64,000 nt of DNA from an uncultured Erythrobacter sp. (GCA_947503275.1 CANNCZ010000002.1:1397501-1461500); one strand, 5' to 3'; positions 10,559 through 19,955 are shown, counted from the stretch's first letter. Notes: generated by a model not told the origin, from the letters alone. Translations and numbers: made by a program.

Positions 10559-11286
10559 TCAAACCTTGTAAGACTCGAAAATGCACTTTCTTGAGCACAG
10601 CTATCTGACCTATGCTCTTGCAAGCCAAGGGAACAGGTATGTCCATTCATCCAACGCGATAAGTGTCATGCAAATCGCTAAGATGAGATACAAAGCTGGC
10701 AACAGAATCAGATTGGAACGCGCTGCTGCTCAATCGCTTGTTCCGAAGCCTCTGTGACTGGGACTTCACCGCTAATTGGTAAAAGGGAAGATAGCCAAGG
10801 GCGTGGATCAGTATGAGAAATCGAGGCTCTTACGTTGTTTATCAGTGATTTAGACGCATCATGATAATCCTCTTGTTTGCGGGCTGCCTCGAGGGGCCAC
10901 TCTGGTGGCACATGTCTTCGTGACGCGACCAACTGACCTTCGCCTCAAGGAGTTGAGGTTGGAATGTGAGTCCGGCGGTTGCACCAAGAATGGAAAAGCG
11001 GACTGTCAGCCGACGACCGAGTTGCGGAAGCTCGCAAACCGTACCAAGAGGTCGAATCTCGATTGTACCCTCGCCTCCTAGATGAGGCGAGCAGGCGCAA
11101 TGGCGAATTAACTTGTCCAAGGCTTGAAGTGAGCTGATCGTCTGGCTGACTGTATGCATTCTGAATCGCGACAGACGACACACGCCCATAGTATGCGGCG
11201 AAACAGCTCAACAATCGACAAACTTTGGGAACTCTAATGAGCTTTGGCACAGCAGAGAACTAACTAAGATGGCAGTCGCTAGACTG
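10559..11286. other. 728 bp with no convincing gene
   Basis: This lies between blocks A and B. The only protein-like open frame is on the minus strand, 10842-11189 (115 residues, containing EGTIEIRPLGTVCELPQLG). It has no clear ribosome site and no family match, so it could be a gene remnant. No terminator or repeat was identified. Confidence 0.4.
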
Positions 11287-11736
11287 TCAGCCACGACCGC
11301 CTAGCTCTTCGATTGTCGTTGGCGTTGCCCATTCAATTGCACCGTTCGCGCTGAGTCTGTTGGCTTTGCCGAGGACGTCTTCGCCCGTCACTAGATATGA
11401 ATTTGGCGCAAAGCCAACTTTTCGTCGAACTTCTAATCCCTCACTGGTTAGGAGCTCAGACACATATTTTTGACTTGTTCCCGGGCGAAACTTCACGTTC
11501 ATTGAGGGGGCGACAATCTTGATTTGACCCTTCTGATCGCGAACAACTGGCAGACACTTTTCACTTGCCTCACAGCCTTCAACAAATCTCCAGCCAGCGT
11601 CGCAAAATGGACGCGCACCGGGCTCCTGCGAGAAGGTTTCCGCCAAAACCATGCCCTTGAACTTTGCCACAGTCGGTGGAACAGCGCGAACGCCTTTAAC
11701 CAGTTCAAAACCAGGAGATTTAACAGATGTTGTCAT
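11287..11736 (-). CDS. Stand-alone subtilase-propeptide-like protein
   Basis: A 149-residue protein with no signal peptide. Residues 80-145 read like the inhibitory propeptide (I9-like) that precedes many subtilisins: VKFRPGTSQKYVSELLTSEG, then a GFAPNSYLV strand, a helix (VLGKANRLSANG) and IEWATPTTIEEL, where propeptides typically have a conserved strand near the cleavage site. No catalytic domain follows. A good AGGAG lies upstream of the ATG. It is the last gene of block B, 181 bp after the second protease, and may have its own promoter. Likely roles are inhibitor, folding helper or immunity factor for the two adjacent proteases. The homology is my own pattern reading and the role is inferred. 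Confidence 0.6.
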   Translation of the reverse strand: MTTSVKSPGFELVKGVRAVPPTVAKFKGMVLAETFSQEPGARPFCDAGWRFVEGCEASEKCLPVVRDQKGQIKIVAPSMNVKFRPGTSQKYVSELLTSEGLEVRRKVGFAPNSYLVTGEDVLGKANRLSANGAIEWATPTTIEELGGRG

Positions 11737-11917
11737 GGCACTCCTCGCAATCTACCTCAAGCAAAAACAAATATTGTTGCACGAAGGGGTTAGAACATTT
11801 CGTACAATTAGTCCAGTATTAGGCATAACTCTAGTGTGCGTATCATTTCTCAATTCACGTGTACACATAGCAGGAAAAAGTGACCTGATTCTGAATAGAG
11901 GTGCACTGAAGTTTCTC

Positions 11918-13528
11918 CTAGGCGAGACTGACCGCTTCTGCAGCGTTGATCCGCCCATATCCAAACCTATCGTTCCTGTCCTCTTCATATAGGAGCCCGC
12001 CGACTTGATCGCAACTTTGCTTCATGACGGCACGAAGCGCTTGATATGTAAGGCTAGGATTGGCCGCCAGCGCAAGCCCTGCCACACCAGCCGCACAAGG
12101 AGCGGCAAAACTAGTTCCGGTTGTTGTATGGTGGCCGCCACCGGATCGAGGAATCCAAACGCCAACTCCAGGAGCAAGAAACTCAAGCTCTGGACCAAAA
12201 CCTGATCCATCATCACTATCATGGAGGGTAGAACGCCCCACGGCAATCACGTCAGGATGTGAGCACACCTCGTCCATTGCGATGGGATAGTTGCCATTTG
12301 TGCAAGCCCAGAAGATCGCACATCCCCGGCCTTCTCGGCCACTTGCCGTTGCAAAATCAATGGCATCATTCAAAATGGGTTGCATAGCCCAAGAGGCGCC
12401 ATTCGGTCCCAAAGAGCAAGCGATGATATCCGCTCCAAGCAAGTCGTCATCTGGTCGCTCCAATCTGGGTTCTGCAGCATAACCTATTGCCCGCGCCAAA
12501 GTGCTCTGGGACCCAATTTGATCCGCCCCGCATGCAATTGGGCTAAGTAAGCAGTCGATAGCGACGCCGCACCCGCCTTGGCCTCCCGGATCTCTTCCTC
12601 CAATCATGCCGGCGCACGCCGTGCCATGATTGGAATCCGGATAATAGTCCCCATTGGCGATAAAATCAGCGTCGACATAATCTGGGGTTTCACGAAAGTA
12701 TCCCGTCAAACTGCTGATTCTATTTGAAAGGTCCGGGTGACTTAGGTCAAATCCATTATCGATTACAGCAATGTTGATGTTCTGCCCTTGGCTAAAATCC
12801 CATGCGAACTCACTTCCGATATTCTGGTGATGCCACTGGCTAGAGTACTCGGAATCGGAAGGCGTATATCGACCTTTCAGCTGCTCAATGAAATCGGGTG
12901 AAGCGTGCGCGACTAATGGGCTCTCCATGAGTTGAAGACAAACCCGGGTGGCCAATGCATCAGAACAGATACACCTCACAGTATCGATTGCCAGCCAAGG
13001 GGATGGGAGTACATGCAGCCGATGATCCTGGATTAGTTGTGCCCGCTCCGCGTCAGTTGCTTCGTGACGAAATCTGACCAATAGTCTCGAGGTCTCCAAA
13101 TAGATTCGATCATTGAGCGTAAGCACCCTTGTCACGTCTGAATGACCGCCTAGAACAACACGCTCAGTAGGCGCCATTTTACGAGTCTTTGAGTCGGCTC
13201 GATAGAATCCAATCCCGCTGCGGAGGAAACTCATCAACTGATCGCGCATTTCATGATTAGAGAGAAATATTTCAGTTGCTGGCTCGCCAAGGCTGCTATT
13301 ACTGACGCTTCTATGAAGGCTTTCTGCAAGAACCTCATTCCGCACGCCATCATCCATATCTAAGCTATCAAGGTCGCTGATCGCAGAGCGGTCAATGCTA
13401 TCGATGTCTGCCACTCTCGTGGGAAGAATGTCTTCTAGCTCGGCCAGCATCGACAAGCGATTAGCTACTTGGTCTCTCGAGATCGAGGAATTCAGCAGTT
13501 CTTCTCGAATAACGCGATTTTCACTCAT
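11918..13528 (-). CDS. Subtilisin-like serine protease (S8), second of pair
   Basis: A 536-residue protein. A long N-terminal region (1-220) of helical and propeptide-like character includes a strand-helix-strand near 148-215 (LLVRFRHEATDAERAQL). The S8 catalytic domain follows: Asp257 (AVIDNGFDLSHPDL), His301 (SNHGTACAGMIGG) and Ser473 (TGTSFAAPCAAG), with oxyanion Asn near 411, so the triad is complete. There is no signal peptide. The ATG at 13528 is chosen; it lies 7 bp after the end of the first protease, whereas a TTG/GTG-type start further up would overlap that gene. It differs clearly from its neighbour outside the catalytic motifs, so the pair is not a recent duplication. Confidence 0.9.
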   Translation of the reverse strand: MSENRVIREELLNSSISRDQVANRLSMLAELEDILPTRVADIDSIDRSAISDLDSLDMDDGVRNEVLAESLHRSVSNSSLGEPATEIFLSNHEMRDQLMSFLRSGIGFYRADSKTRKMAPTERVVLGGHSDVTRVLTLNDRIYLETSRLLVRFRHEATDAERAQLIQDHRLHVLPSPWLAIDTVRCICSDALATRVCLQLMESPLVAHASPDFIEQLKGRYTPSDSEYSSQWHHQNIGSEFAWDFSQGQNINIAVIDNGFDLSHPDLSNRISSLTGYFRETPDYVDADFIANGDYYPDSNHGTACAGMIGGRDPGGQGGCGVAIDCLLSPIACGADQIGSQSTLARAIGYAAEPRLERPDDDLLGADIIACSLGPNGASWAMQPILNDAIDFATASGREGRGCAIFWACTNGNYPIAMDEVCSHPDVIAVGRSTLHDSDDGSGFGPELEFLAPGVGVWIPRSGGGHHTTTGTSFAAPCAAGVAGLALAANPSLTYQALRAVMKQSCDQVGGLLYEEDRNDRFGYGRINAAEAVSLA

Positions 13529-13535
13529 TTCAGAC

Positions 13536-15101
13536 TCAGGCACCGGCAATCTCCAATGAACGAAGCACATTCAAACGGCCGTGCCCCATTTGGTCATTTC
13601 TCGGACCATTGTACGGAAACTGACCGACTTGGTCTGCGCCTTCTCTAATTAGCTTTCGAACCTCAGATTCACTTAGGCTTCCATCGAAAGCTAACAACAA
13701 GCCGCAAGCGCCTGCGACAATTGGCGTAGACGAAGAAGTTCCATTGAAATCAGGGTAGTAAGACGTCGAATCGTACCCTGACGGTCCTCTATTGTCAGTG
13801 GTCATGTTATGCACGCCTGGGGCAGCGACATCCACTTCCGGGCCGAAGTTGGACCCCCACCAACTCTCACCGTCTTGTGATGTGTATGTTTTGAACTCGT
13901 CAAATTCGTTGCTCGCAGAGACGGTTAGAATATTGGGCTGATCCGCCGGGAAAGAGACACTGGATGAGTCATTTCCGGCAGCCACCAATACCACTGCGCC
14001 GCGCCCGTTGCGGCCCTGCGTTCGCGCTCTTTTAAAGGCGTTGACGATTGCCTGACTATAGGCGCCACCACCCCAACTGTTGGACAGAATGTCGGCCCCA
14101 TTTTGCCATGACCAATCAATAGATCTTCTGATCCAACTGTCGGTAGTGACCCAGTTATCCCCATCCGCAGGCGAATATGCAATTCGAACAGCAAACAGCG
14201 AACTGCCAAAGCCGATCCCGCGGACACCCTCATTGTTGTTCCCGATTGCGCAGGCAAGGCCAGCACAGCAAGTACCATGTGCATCCCAAGGCATAGGCTC
14301 TTGCCAGGGATCGTCATCCGTGCCGTCGTACATTCCCGTTACAGCACCTGAGAGATCAGGATGTCCGACATCCACGCCCTCATCTAGGATTGCGATTGTA
14401 ATGGCCGCGCTACCCGTGACCTTCTGCCATGCATGATCGGTTTGCGTGATAAAAACGGCATACTGATCTTGTAGCAATGGATCAGCGGCGTATAGAAGTC
14501 GGCGGGGCGCACTATCAAGGGCGCTCTGACTTGGCTGCTTTCGGCGAGCCCGATGCGATCCAATAATTACGAAGTCTGGTTCAGCATAATCAATCCTGTC
14601 GTCTTCGTTAAGTTCGATGACTAGGTCGATTGGGTCAATGCCGCCTGGAATGCGAACGACCTGCTCCCGATCGCCAAACTCTTCTTCGACGACCAGGTTT
14701 TTCTCAGCCAAAATGTCTTCGGCGCCTTCGACTCCTTCCTTCAGACCGAGCAGAATTCGGCTGGTTGCGACGAGTCGTTTGTCGCCCGAGCGGTATACAG
14801 GCGCTGCGCGCTTAACAGTATCCAGCGATTGAAAGGAACCCATACGCGCCACAGTGTCATCGTCTCCCCGTACTGACGGCAATGGAATGATAGATATATT
14901 CGCGCCTGGAATGTCGAAGCTTCTACTGTAGGGCACACTAGGCTCTACCGACCGCACGACTTCGTCGCGGCTACTCCTCGAAACCGAATCTTGAAACTCG
15001 ACAGCAATCTGAGAACGCTCCACTTGCAGTTCTACGTTAGTGCCTTTGACTTTGTAGGAACGGATCATTTTGTTGCGCCCTTGTGCAGAATCAATTGTCA
15101 C
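13536..15101 (-). CDS. Subtilisin-like serine protease (S8), first of pair
   Basis: A 521-residue protein. Residues 110-180 form a propeptide-like domain (RILLGLKEGVEGAEDILAEK ... RIDYAEPDFVII), then the catalytic domain with Asp240 (AILDEGVDVGHPDL), His275 (WDAHGTCCAG), oxyanion Asn377 (VAAGND) and Ser456 (NGTSSSTPIVAG). All key residues are present. No signal peptide is seen, so export would need another route. The GTG at 15101 overlaps the upstream gene's stop as GTGA; an ATG at 15068 is an alternative. Substrate unknown. Confidence 0.9.
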   Translation of the reverse strand: MTIDSAQGRNKMIRSYKVKGTNVELQVERSQIAVEFQDSVSRSSRDEVVRSVEPSVPYSRSFDIPGANISIIPLPSVRGDDDTVARMGSFQSLDTVKRAAPVYRSGDKRLVATSRILLGLKEGVEGAEDILAEKNLVVEEEFGDREQVVRIPGGIDPIDLVIELNEDDRIDYAEPDFVIIGSHRARRKQPSQSALDSAPRRLLYAADPLLQDQYAVFITQTDHAWQKVTGSAAITIAILDEGVDVGHPDLSGAVTGMYDGTDDDPWQEPMPWDAHGTCCAGLACAIGNNNEGVRGIGFGSSLFAVRIAYSPADGDNWVTTDSWIRRSIDWSWQNGADILSNSWGGGAYSQAIVNAFKRARTQGRNGRGAVVLVAAGNDSSSVSFPADQPNILTVSASNEFDEFKTYTSQDGESWWGSNFGPEVDVAAPGVHNMTTDNRGPSGYDSTSYYPDFNGTSSSTPIVAGACGLLLAFDGSLSESEVRKLIREGADQVGQFPYNGPRNDQMGHGRLNVLRSLEIAGA

Positions 15102-16474
15102 TGACGGAATGTGCTGAAAGGAACGCCGACAAACACTCCGATATTGAAGTCTCCGCTTCGATCTCCGTCGTCATCCTTCTTGTTCAGGTAAGATGCTCGT
15201 ATGCCCCCCCTCAGACTTCCGCTCTCTTCGGGGATAAAATATAGAGGCACATCTATTGAGTAGGCGTCACTTTCGAGGTCAAAATTGAACTCGGGGGCAA
15301 TTGCAAAGCGAGAATACTGCCCGAGAGGAGCATCAAGGGCGTGGCGGAATTCAACCCCAACAATCGACTGGGTTGAACGCCCTGGCGCGCCAGACGCTGA
15401 AGTCCTACACTGTGTAAACGATGAAGCGTCGAGCATTTGGCACAACGTAACCTGAGGTTGTGCGTCGATTTTTCGGGTGTAAGTGAACGAACCGCCAACA
15501 GAGGTTTGCAGACTATCTCCCAAAAGGAGACCGCCAAATATTGTCGCACCCAAATCGAGTTCTGACGAGCTGTCTGTTGAAATCGAATCTGGCTCGAAGA
15601 ATGAGAACTTGTTTTGTGCCGCAGACCCCTCGACACCGAGGTACCAAACTTGGTTCGGTGTGACCGATTGCACAAACTCGAAAGCCGCGCGCTCCCCCAA
15701 GTGTTCACGCAAGTATTCGGTCATAGTGATGTCCGGTGAGTTCGGGTCACATTCGGCTGCAGTTTTTGTCGCTTTGCAGATAGCCTCGGCGCGCAGAACC
15801 GCGTCCAACAGTTGGGCGTCCACTCGTCGGTCCGTAAGGCCGTCCATTCCAGCACTATAGTAAACGTAACTGAGCTTGATCTCAGTTCCGTCGCTCGGCC
15901 CCCTTAACCCACCGAACTGTCCTTCCCCCTCGTCCAAACTGGTCGTAGCGCTTAGGTTTAGCTGCTGGGCACTAAATCGATCGCTGCCAAGACGAACAGG
16001 TCTACTAAGGTCGAATGAAAGTGAAAGAGATGCCTTCGCGTCATCAGTTGTGCCGACCAGCTCAAGATCAGGCCTCAAGTTTGATCTCAGTGACCGACCA
16101 CTAACCCCTGGCGCGACACTTGTTCCCACGGCAAAGCCTGGGTCGATAGAGACCGAACTTAAAAACGCGTACTCGCCGATCGGGGCATTTTGATCTGCAT
16201 TCGAGGGCTCTTGAGCATTCGACTGACGAATATTGGCAGCTACGTCTCGAGAGATTGGCGCCGCTCTATTTGTACGCTCGCGATTTCGAAGGGCAATTTC
16301 ATATGCCTCTCGCAGTGCAAGGACAGCGTTCTCTGCTTCGATTAGTCGCTGCTCCAGAACAGCAAGGTCGTCAGGTTCGAGATAAGATTGAGAGTTTTCC
16401 TGAGCCGCTGCTTTCACTGAGAGCGTGGAAGCTGCAGCGAGGACGACAAACTTTGTCAGGTTTCGATATGTCAT
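15098..16474 (-). CDS. Exported protein, coiled coil plus probable outer-membrane barrel
   Basis: A 458-residue protein. It has an N-terminal signal peptide (FVVLAAASTLSVKAAA, cleavage near residue 24) and a short coiled coil at about 30-67 (LEQRLIEAENAVLALREAYE). After a Ser/Asn-rich linker come many alternating amphipathic strands (for example SLSLSFDLSRPVRLG and VGGSFTYTRKI) from about residue 100 to the end. The end (FNIGVFVGVPFSTFRQ) resembles barrel proteins but lacks the classic terminal Phe. Cys pairs near 345-360 suggest a disulphide. It overlaps both neighbours by 4 bp, so it is translated together with the protease. A surface pore or anchor is a guess. Confidence 0.7.
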   Translation of the reverse strand: MTYRNLTKFVVLAAASTLSVKAAAQENSQSYLEPDDLAVLEQRLIEAENAVLALREAYEIALRNRERTNRAAPISRDVAANIRQSNAQEPSNADQNAPIGEYAFLSSVSIDPGFAVGTSVAPGVSGRSLRSNLRPDLELVGTTDDAKASLSLSFDLSRPVRLGSDRFSAQQLNLSATTSLDEGEGQFGGLRGPSDGTEIKLSYVYYSAGMDGLTDRRVDAQLLDAVLRAEAICKATKTAAECDPNSPDITMTEYLREHLGERAAFEFVQSVTPNQVWYLGVEGSAAQNKFSFFEPDSISTDSSSELDLGATIFGGLLLGDSLQTSVGGSFTYTRKIDAQPQVTLCQMLDASSFTQCRTSASGAPGRSTQSIVGVEFRHALDAPLGQYSRFAIAPEFNFDLESDAYSIDVPLYFIPEESGSLRGGIRASYLNKKDDDGDRSGDFNIGVFVGVPFSTFRQ

Positions 16475-16869
16475 GGCTTGATGTCTCGGATCAGAAGTGC
16501 GTCAAACGCTTTGCCTAAAGGCGGCTCGATTTTTGATTCATTGCGCTCAGCGATGACATCGTCCCCCCGCTTTACGGTCACCTTCATGGTGCTGCCCGGG
16601 TCTCCGATCATCACCCACTTGAGCAATCCTTTTTCGCCGGGCACGACAGAAAAATTGCCTTTGTGATTAGACATGGCAACTGGCACGGACTGAAACGCAA
16701 AGCCGTACATCTTCATGCCGCCGCTCCGGTCTGACACGCTTACCGTCAAAGTGATGGTCTCGTCCTGCGCCTCTCTCGATAAGAGGCCGATCACCTCTTC
16801 GAGCTCCTCTTTCGCAGGGTCGCTCATTTCTGCTTCGCTCAGTGAGTCGCGATTTTCTTCATCAGGCAT
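16471..16869 (-). CDS. Small acidic protein, function unknown
   Basis: A 132-residue protein with an acidic, disordered-looking first 30 residues. A strand-rich domain follows (ETITLTVSVSDRSGGMKMYG, then repeated hydrophobic/polar alternation to the end), perhaps a beta sandwich. It has no signal peptide or membrane helix. A good GGAG ribosome site lies before the ATG, and its stop overlaps the start of the exported protein as ATGA. It is the second gene of block B. No known family was recognised. Confidence 0.65.
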   Translation of the reverse strand: MPDEENRDSLSEAEMSDPAKEELEEVIGLLSREAQDETITLTVSVSDRSGGMKMYGFAFQSVPVAMSNHKGNFSVVPGEKGLLKWVMIGDPGSTMKVTVKRGDDVIAERNESKIEPPLGKAFDALLIRDIKP

Positions 16870-16878
16870 TGGGATCTC

Positions 16879-17286
16879 CTATTCGACCGGAAGATTCATT
16901 CCCTCGTCTTTAGTGATCTGGTCCGGCTCGGACTGTGCGCCGCCCTGATCGGTTTCCACTTCTGTCTTTTCCCCACTGGGGAACGGCTGAGTGAGCGTCC
17001 CATTCCCGTACAAAGCGAGAGACAGAAAAATGATCGAAGCAATCAGATAAGAGAGGTAGGGCGCCGCTTTGCTCAACGCAGACACCAATTCTCCAATTGC
17101 TTTCATGCCTGCAGCCAAGTCTAGAGTCCCCCTAGACAGCCCGCCTTCCTCCTTTGGCCTCAACTGCGCAGTCTTCTCACTTGTGTCGCGCGCAACACTT
17201 AGTGCAACCCACGTGAGATAGAGACTTGTTACAAAGCAGATCACACTGAAAATCAGAGCAATAATTACAAGTAATCCCTCCGGCAT
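16879..17286 (-). CDS. Small two-helix membrane protein, function unknown
   Basis: A 135-residue protein with two membrane helices: residues 4-28 (LLVIIALIFSVICFVTSLYL) and about 75-93 (YLSYLIASIIFLSLALYG). Between them is a 45-residue soluble loop, and the tail of about 40 residues is strongly acidic. It is probably the first gene of block B. A GGG-rich ribosome site precedes the ATG, and 9 bp separate it from the next gene. It could anchor the other products at the inner membrane; that is inference from position only. Confidence 0.65.
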   Translation of the reverse strand: MPEGLLVIIALIFSVICFVTSLYLTWVALSVARDTSEKTAQLRPKEEGGLSRGTLDLAAGMKAIGELVSALSKAAPYLSYLIASIIFLSLALYGNGTLTQPFPSGEKTEVETDQGGAQSEPDQITKDEGMNLPVE

Positions 17287-17858
17287 TTTCCCTATACCCC
17301 CACATAACTTTAAGCAAAAGACTGGCGCATTCCAACTTTAGTGGGTGCGTGCAGCATTTTTTATTCAGAGAAAGAGCCTCGATTCGCCGATATATCCCGA
17401 ATATTCCGACACTCTGACGCCTCAGATAATAAAGTCAATCCGCTTTCGGTATTTGATCTACCCCCAGGAAGTTGTTGTCAGACTAACTGTACTTGTAGCG
17501 GAATAAGGTGGTGCAGGTAGAGCGCTTCGATGCCCAGACGCCGCAAACCAGGCAGCCCCTTCAGGCGCTTCAACTTATCGCCCGAGGTCACTCTTCTTGT
17601 AGTTTCTATCCATGCCCGCTTTCACCCCAATTGCAGTCGTTCGGAAACCTGACCCAGTTCGCAAGAGCTGACGCTTGCCGTTCTGATTTCACATAAACGG
17701 CGCTCCCACCCCGCATCAGCAGCCCCTATGTGGTCTTGTAGCGTTTTCTGGCAGCTGACTGGCCGTTAGGTCGGCTTCTGCGCTGAGAGCGGCTGTTCTG
17801 CCAGTGCCCCAATATCGGACACTGCGATTTCGCGTGCGGCGAGGCGACCAGCTCTAAT
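17287..17858. other. 572 bp with no convincing gene
   Basis: This lies between block B and the lipase. It should hold the promoter of the minus-strand protease cluster near 17290-17480, which is AT-richer. The part near 17720-17858 has coding-like bias but no acceptable frame, and may be a gene remnant. Confidence 0.4.
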
Positions 17859-19121
17859 TCATCTACGCGCTTGGAATGGAAGATTCTCACAATTGCCTGC
17901 GATCTCTTCACTAGCGAAAGCGGCTCGGACGAAAGGAATGGAATCCTTGGGTGAGAAAGGCACTACTTCTCTGTGGTTGAGTTCAGGGTAGAGCACCGAT
18001 GTTACGCGGGTTCCAGCTCTACACATGTCGCGCACCAAGCTGGCTTGCATGCGCGGCGGTGTGTCTTTGTCCTGACCACCTGTGCCCAGGAATACGGGCG
18101 CTGTGATATTGAGTGTGGGGTAGCCCATCCTCGCAAAGCCTTGTCGCAGCGCGACACTCGGCGATTGTCTAAAGCTAATGCGCCTTGTTAGTTGACCTTC
18201 AGACACCATCACCTTGATTTCGGCATAGCAGGTGTCCTCGACACGCTCCGCAATCGGCCACACGTCATCGGTTATGTAATCGCGCATTTTGAACGATGGA
18301 TCGACCTGCTGAACAAGGGTCATCGCAAGGAAAGTGTAGCCCAAGAGGGGGTCGACAAGGTCCGGTTGTTGAAGCCGTTCGAGTATCGCCACGACCTGTG
18401 GCGATAGGTAGGGAGCGCCGGTGGCGACGACGCCCGCAATGTCCAATTCGGGTGCATAGGATGTCGCGTAGTCTGCACTGGCAATCGCGGCACCCGCACC
18501 TTGTGACTGTCCGAACAATACGACCTGTTTGGACACTGGGAAATCGCTGCTCATCACGGCGCGAATGATGTCCAGATTGCTGTATGCCGCTGGACGCGTG
18601 GCAAGATAAGGGTGCGTGCCGGGTGTTCCCAGCCCCTGATAGTCGGAGGCAACGACTGCGTATCCTTCTGCAAGGAAGCGATTTAGATAGTCTTCGTCTT
18701 GGATCTGGCGTCCATTCCAAGACGGGGCGCAAATGTCAGCGATGCCAATTGTTCCATGCGTCCAAGCCATCAACGGCCATCCGCCTTCTGGTGCCTCACC
18801 CGGCGGCAGATAAAGCACACCAGACACCGGAATAATCCCCGATCCCGTCAATCCATCTGTCGATGAATACAAAAGCCTTACATTGGTCACCGCGTTCACC
18901 AATGACTGCTTGCCCTCGAGCGCCTCGCTACGCAGCAAAACTCCTGGCTCATCTGGTAAGTTGTCCGGGGTTTTATAGAAATCCGACAGCACACGGTCCC
19001 CGATCGTTGAAGGATCGTAAGTGGAGGCTTGCGCTTGCGAGGTCTCGTTCGGTGTTTGAAGGGTGGTGCACCCTGCCAATGCGCTTGCTGCCAGCGACAG
19101 TACTGATCCAGCAATTTTCAA
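17859..19121 (-). CDS. Secreted lipoprotein lipase/esterase (secretory lipase family)
   Basis: A 420-residue alpha/beta hydrolase with a lipoprotein signal (SLAASALAGC, lipid on Cys18). The nucleophile elbow is GQSQGAG with Ser206. The likely acid is in GTGGQDKDTPP and the His in LNHREVV. The oxyanion-side motif AWTHGTIG and the overall length match the secretory lipase (LIP) family best known from fungi and actinobacteria, which cut ester bonds in lipids or polyesters. It is divergent from the TetR gene, with the TonB receptor beyond, which suggests an inducible uptake-and-hydrolysis cassette. Confidence 0.85.
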   Translation of the reverse strand: MKIAGSVLSLAASALAGCTTLQTPNETSQAQASTYDPSTIGDRVLSDFYKTPDNLPDEPGVLLRSEALEGKQSLVNAVTNVRLLYSSTDGLTGSGIIPVSGVLYLPPGEAPEGGWPLMAWTHGTIGIADICAPSWNGRQIQDEDYLNRFLAEGYAVVASDYQGLGTPGTHPYLATRPAAYSNLDIIRAVMSSDFPVSKQVVLFGQSQGAGAAIASADYATSYAPELDIAGVVATGAPYLSPQVVAILERLQQPDLVDPLLGYTFLAMTLVQQVDPSFKMRDYITDDVWPIAERVEDTCYAEIKVMVSEGQLTRRISFRQSPSVALRQGFARMGYPTLNITAPVFLGTGGQDKDTPPRMQASLVRDMCRAGTRVTSVLYPELNHREVVPFSPKDSIPFVRAAFASEEIAGNCENLPFQARR

Positions 19122-19196
19122 GGTGTCACCTCCCCAAATCCTGGCGCGGCGACAATGCCACTTTACACAGTCAAACTATCGCGCCATAAAACCGAA

Positions 19197-19234
19197 CACT
19201 TGTTCGTGTTTGAGGGATTTAGGCCGAACAAGTC
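19197..19234. promoter_or_regulatory. Inverted repeat, candidate TetR operator
   Basis: CACTTGTTCG at 19197-19206 is mirrored by CGAACAAGTC at 19225-19234 (9 of 10 positions) with an 18-bp spacer. A shorter palindrome, AACAC-N6-GTGTT, overlaps the left arm. It lies between the lipase start (19121) and the TetR start, where a local repressor would act. Confidence 0.5.
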
Positions 19235-19316
19235 AAGCCAGACGTCAATAGGGAGAGTGACGCTGACACAATCGACGCGATCAGATCGTGTTTACACGGA
19301 GCCTCGGCGCAAGCCG

Positions 19317-19931
19317 ATGCAAGATCGTGCGATCGTGAGTCGCGCAAAAATTGTAAGAGGCGCCAAAAAACTCCTGAGCGATAACGGTGTTGCTGACTTC
19401 AGTATGCGCAAACTCGCACTTACCTCAGGTGTCGGGCTTGGGACAATCTACGATTATTTCCCAAGCTGGACGGACATCGTTCGGGTGCTGCTTGAAGAAC
19501 GGTTTGAGCTACGACGCTCTATCCTCGATGCCACGCTGAACGAGGTTTCGCGAGAAGACGGACTTGGCGTTTTTGTACCGGCCTATTTGCAGCGTCTCGC
19601 TGATCAGGGCTTCTGGCATTCATACGATCATCATTTGCGCGATGCTGCAGATGCAGACCCAGAGTTGAGAAGCTTGTTTGAGTGGCAAGAGCTCCAGATT
19701 GCCAAACGCTACGTTGCGGAAATGAGGAATGCTGGCTCGAACTGGACTGAAGCCGAACTGCTTCAGATGACGCAAATCAACATGGCTGTCTCGCAACTCA
19801 TCGCGACCAAAGGAGAAGATGGCTCAAACCCGCGCCAACTTCAGATTGAGCTGGTCGCAAACATGCTGCGAGCAAACTTGAAGATGGCTTTGCGCAAACG
19901 CTCTTCGAGCAGAAGCAAACACAAAGAATAA
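19317..19931 (+). CDS. TetR family transcriptional regulator
   Basis: A 204-residue protein. The N-terminal TetR helix-turn-helix is clear (SMRKLALTSGVGLGTIYDYF), preceded by the usual first helix (IVRGAKKLLSDNG). The C-terminal part is a helical ligand-binding domain of unknown ligand. The ATG at 19317 puts the HTH at the family's usual distance; an earlier start at 19155 would add 54 residues unlike any TetR and would cover the operator. It ends 24 bp before the receptor gene and is probably cotranscribed. It likely controls the lipase and receptor. Confidence 0.88.
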   Translation: MQDRAIVSRAKIVRGAKKLLSDNGVADFSMRKLALTSGVGLGTIYDYFPSWTDIVRVLLEERFELRRSILDATLNEVSREDGLGVFVPAYLQRLADQGFWHSYDHHLRDAADADPELRSLFEWQELQIAKRYVAEMRNAGSNWTEAELLQMTQINMAVSQLIATKGEDGSNPRQLQIELVANMLRANLKMALRKRSSSRSKHKE

Positions 19932-19955
19932 TCATAAGAAAAGGGAAAGGGAAAA

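Noticed and set aside
10842-11189. 115-residue minus-strand frame between blocks A and B
   Set aside because: Weakly protein-like, but no ribosome site and no recognised family; kept only as a possible remnant within the gap entry.
11287-17286. Assignment of the protease cluster to a named anti-phage defence system
   Set aside because: No nucleotide sensor, NTPase, nuclease or known defence domain was seen in these genes; a defence role stays only a possibility.
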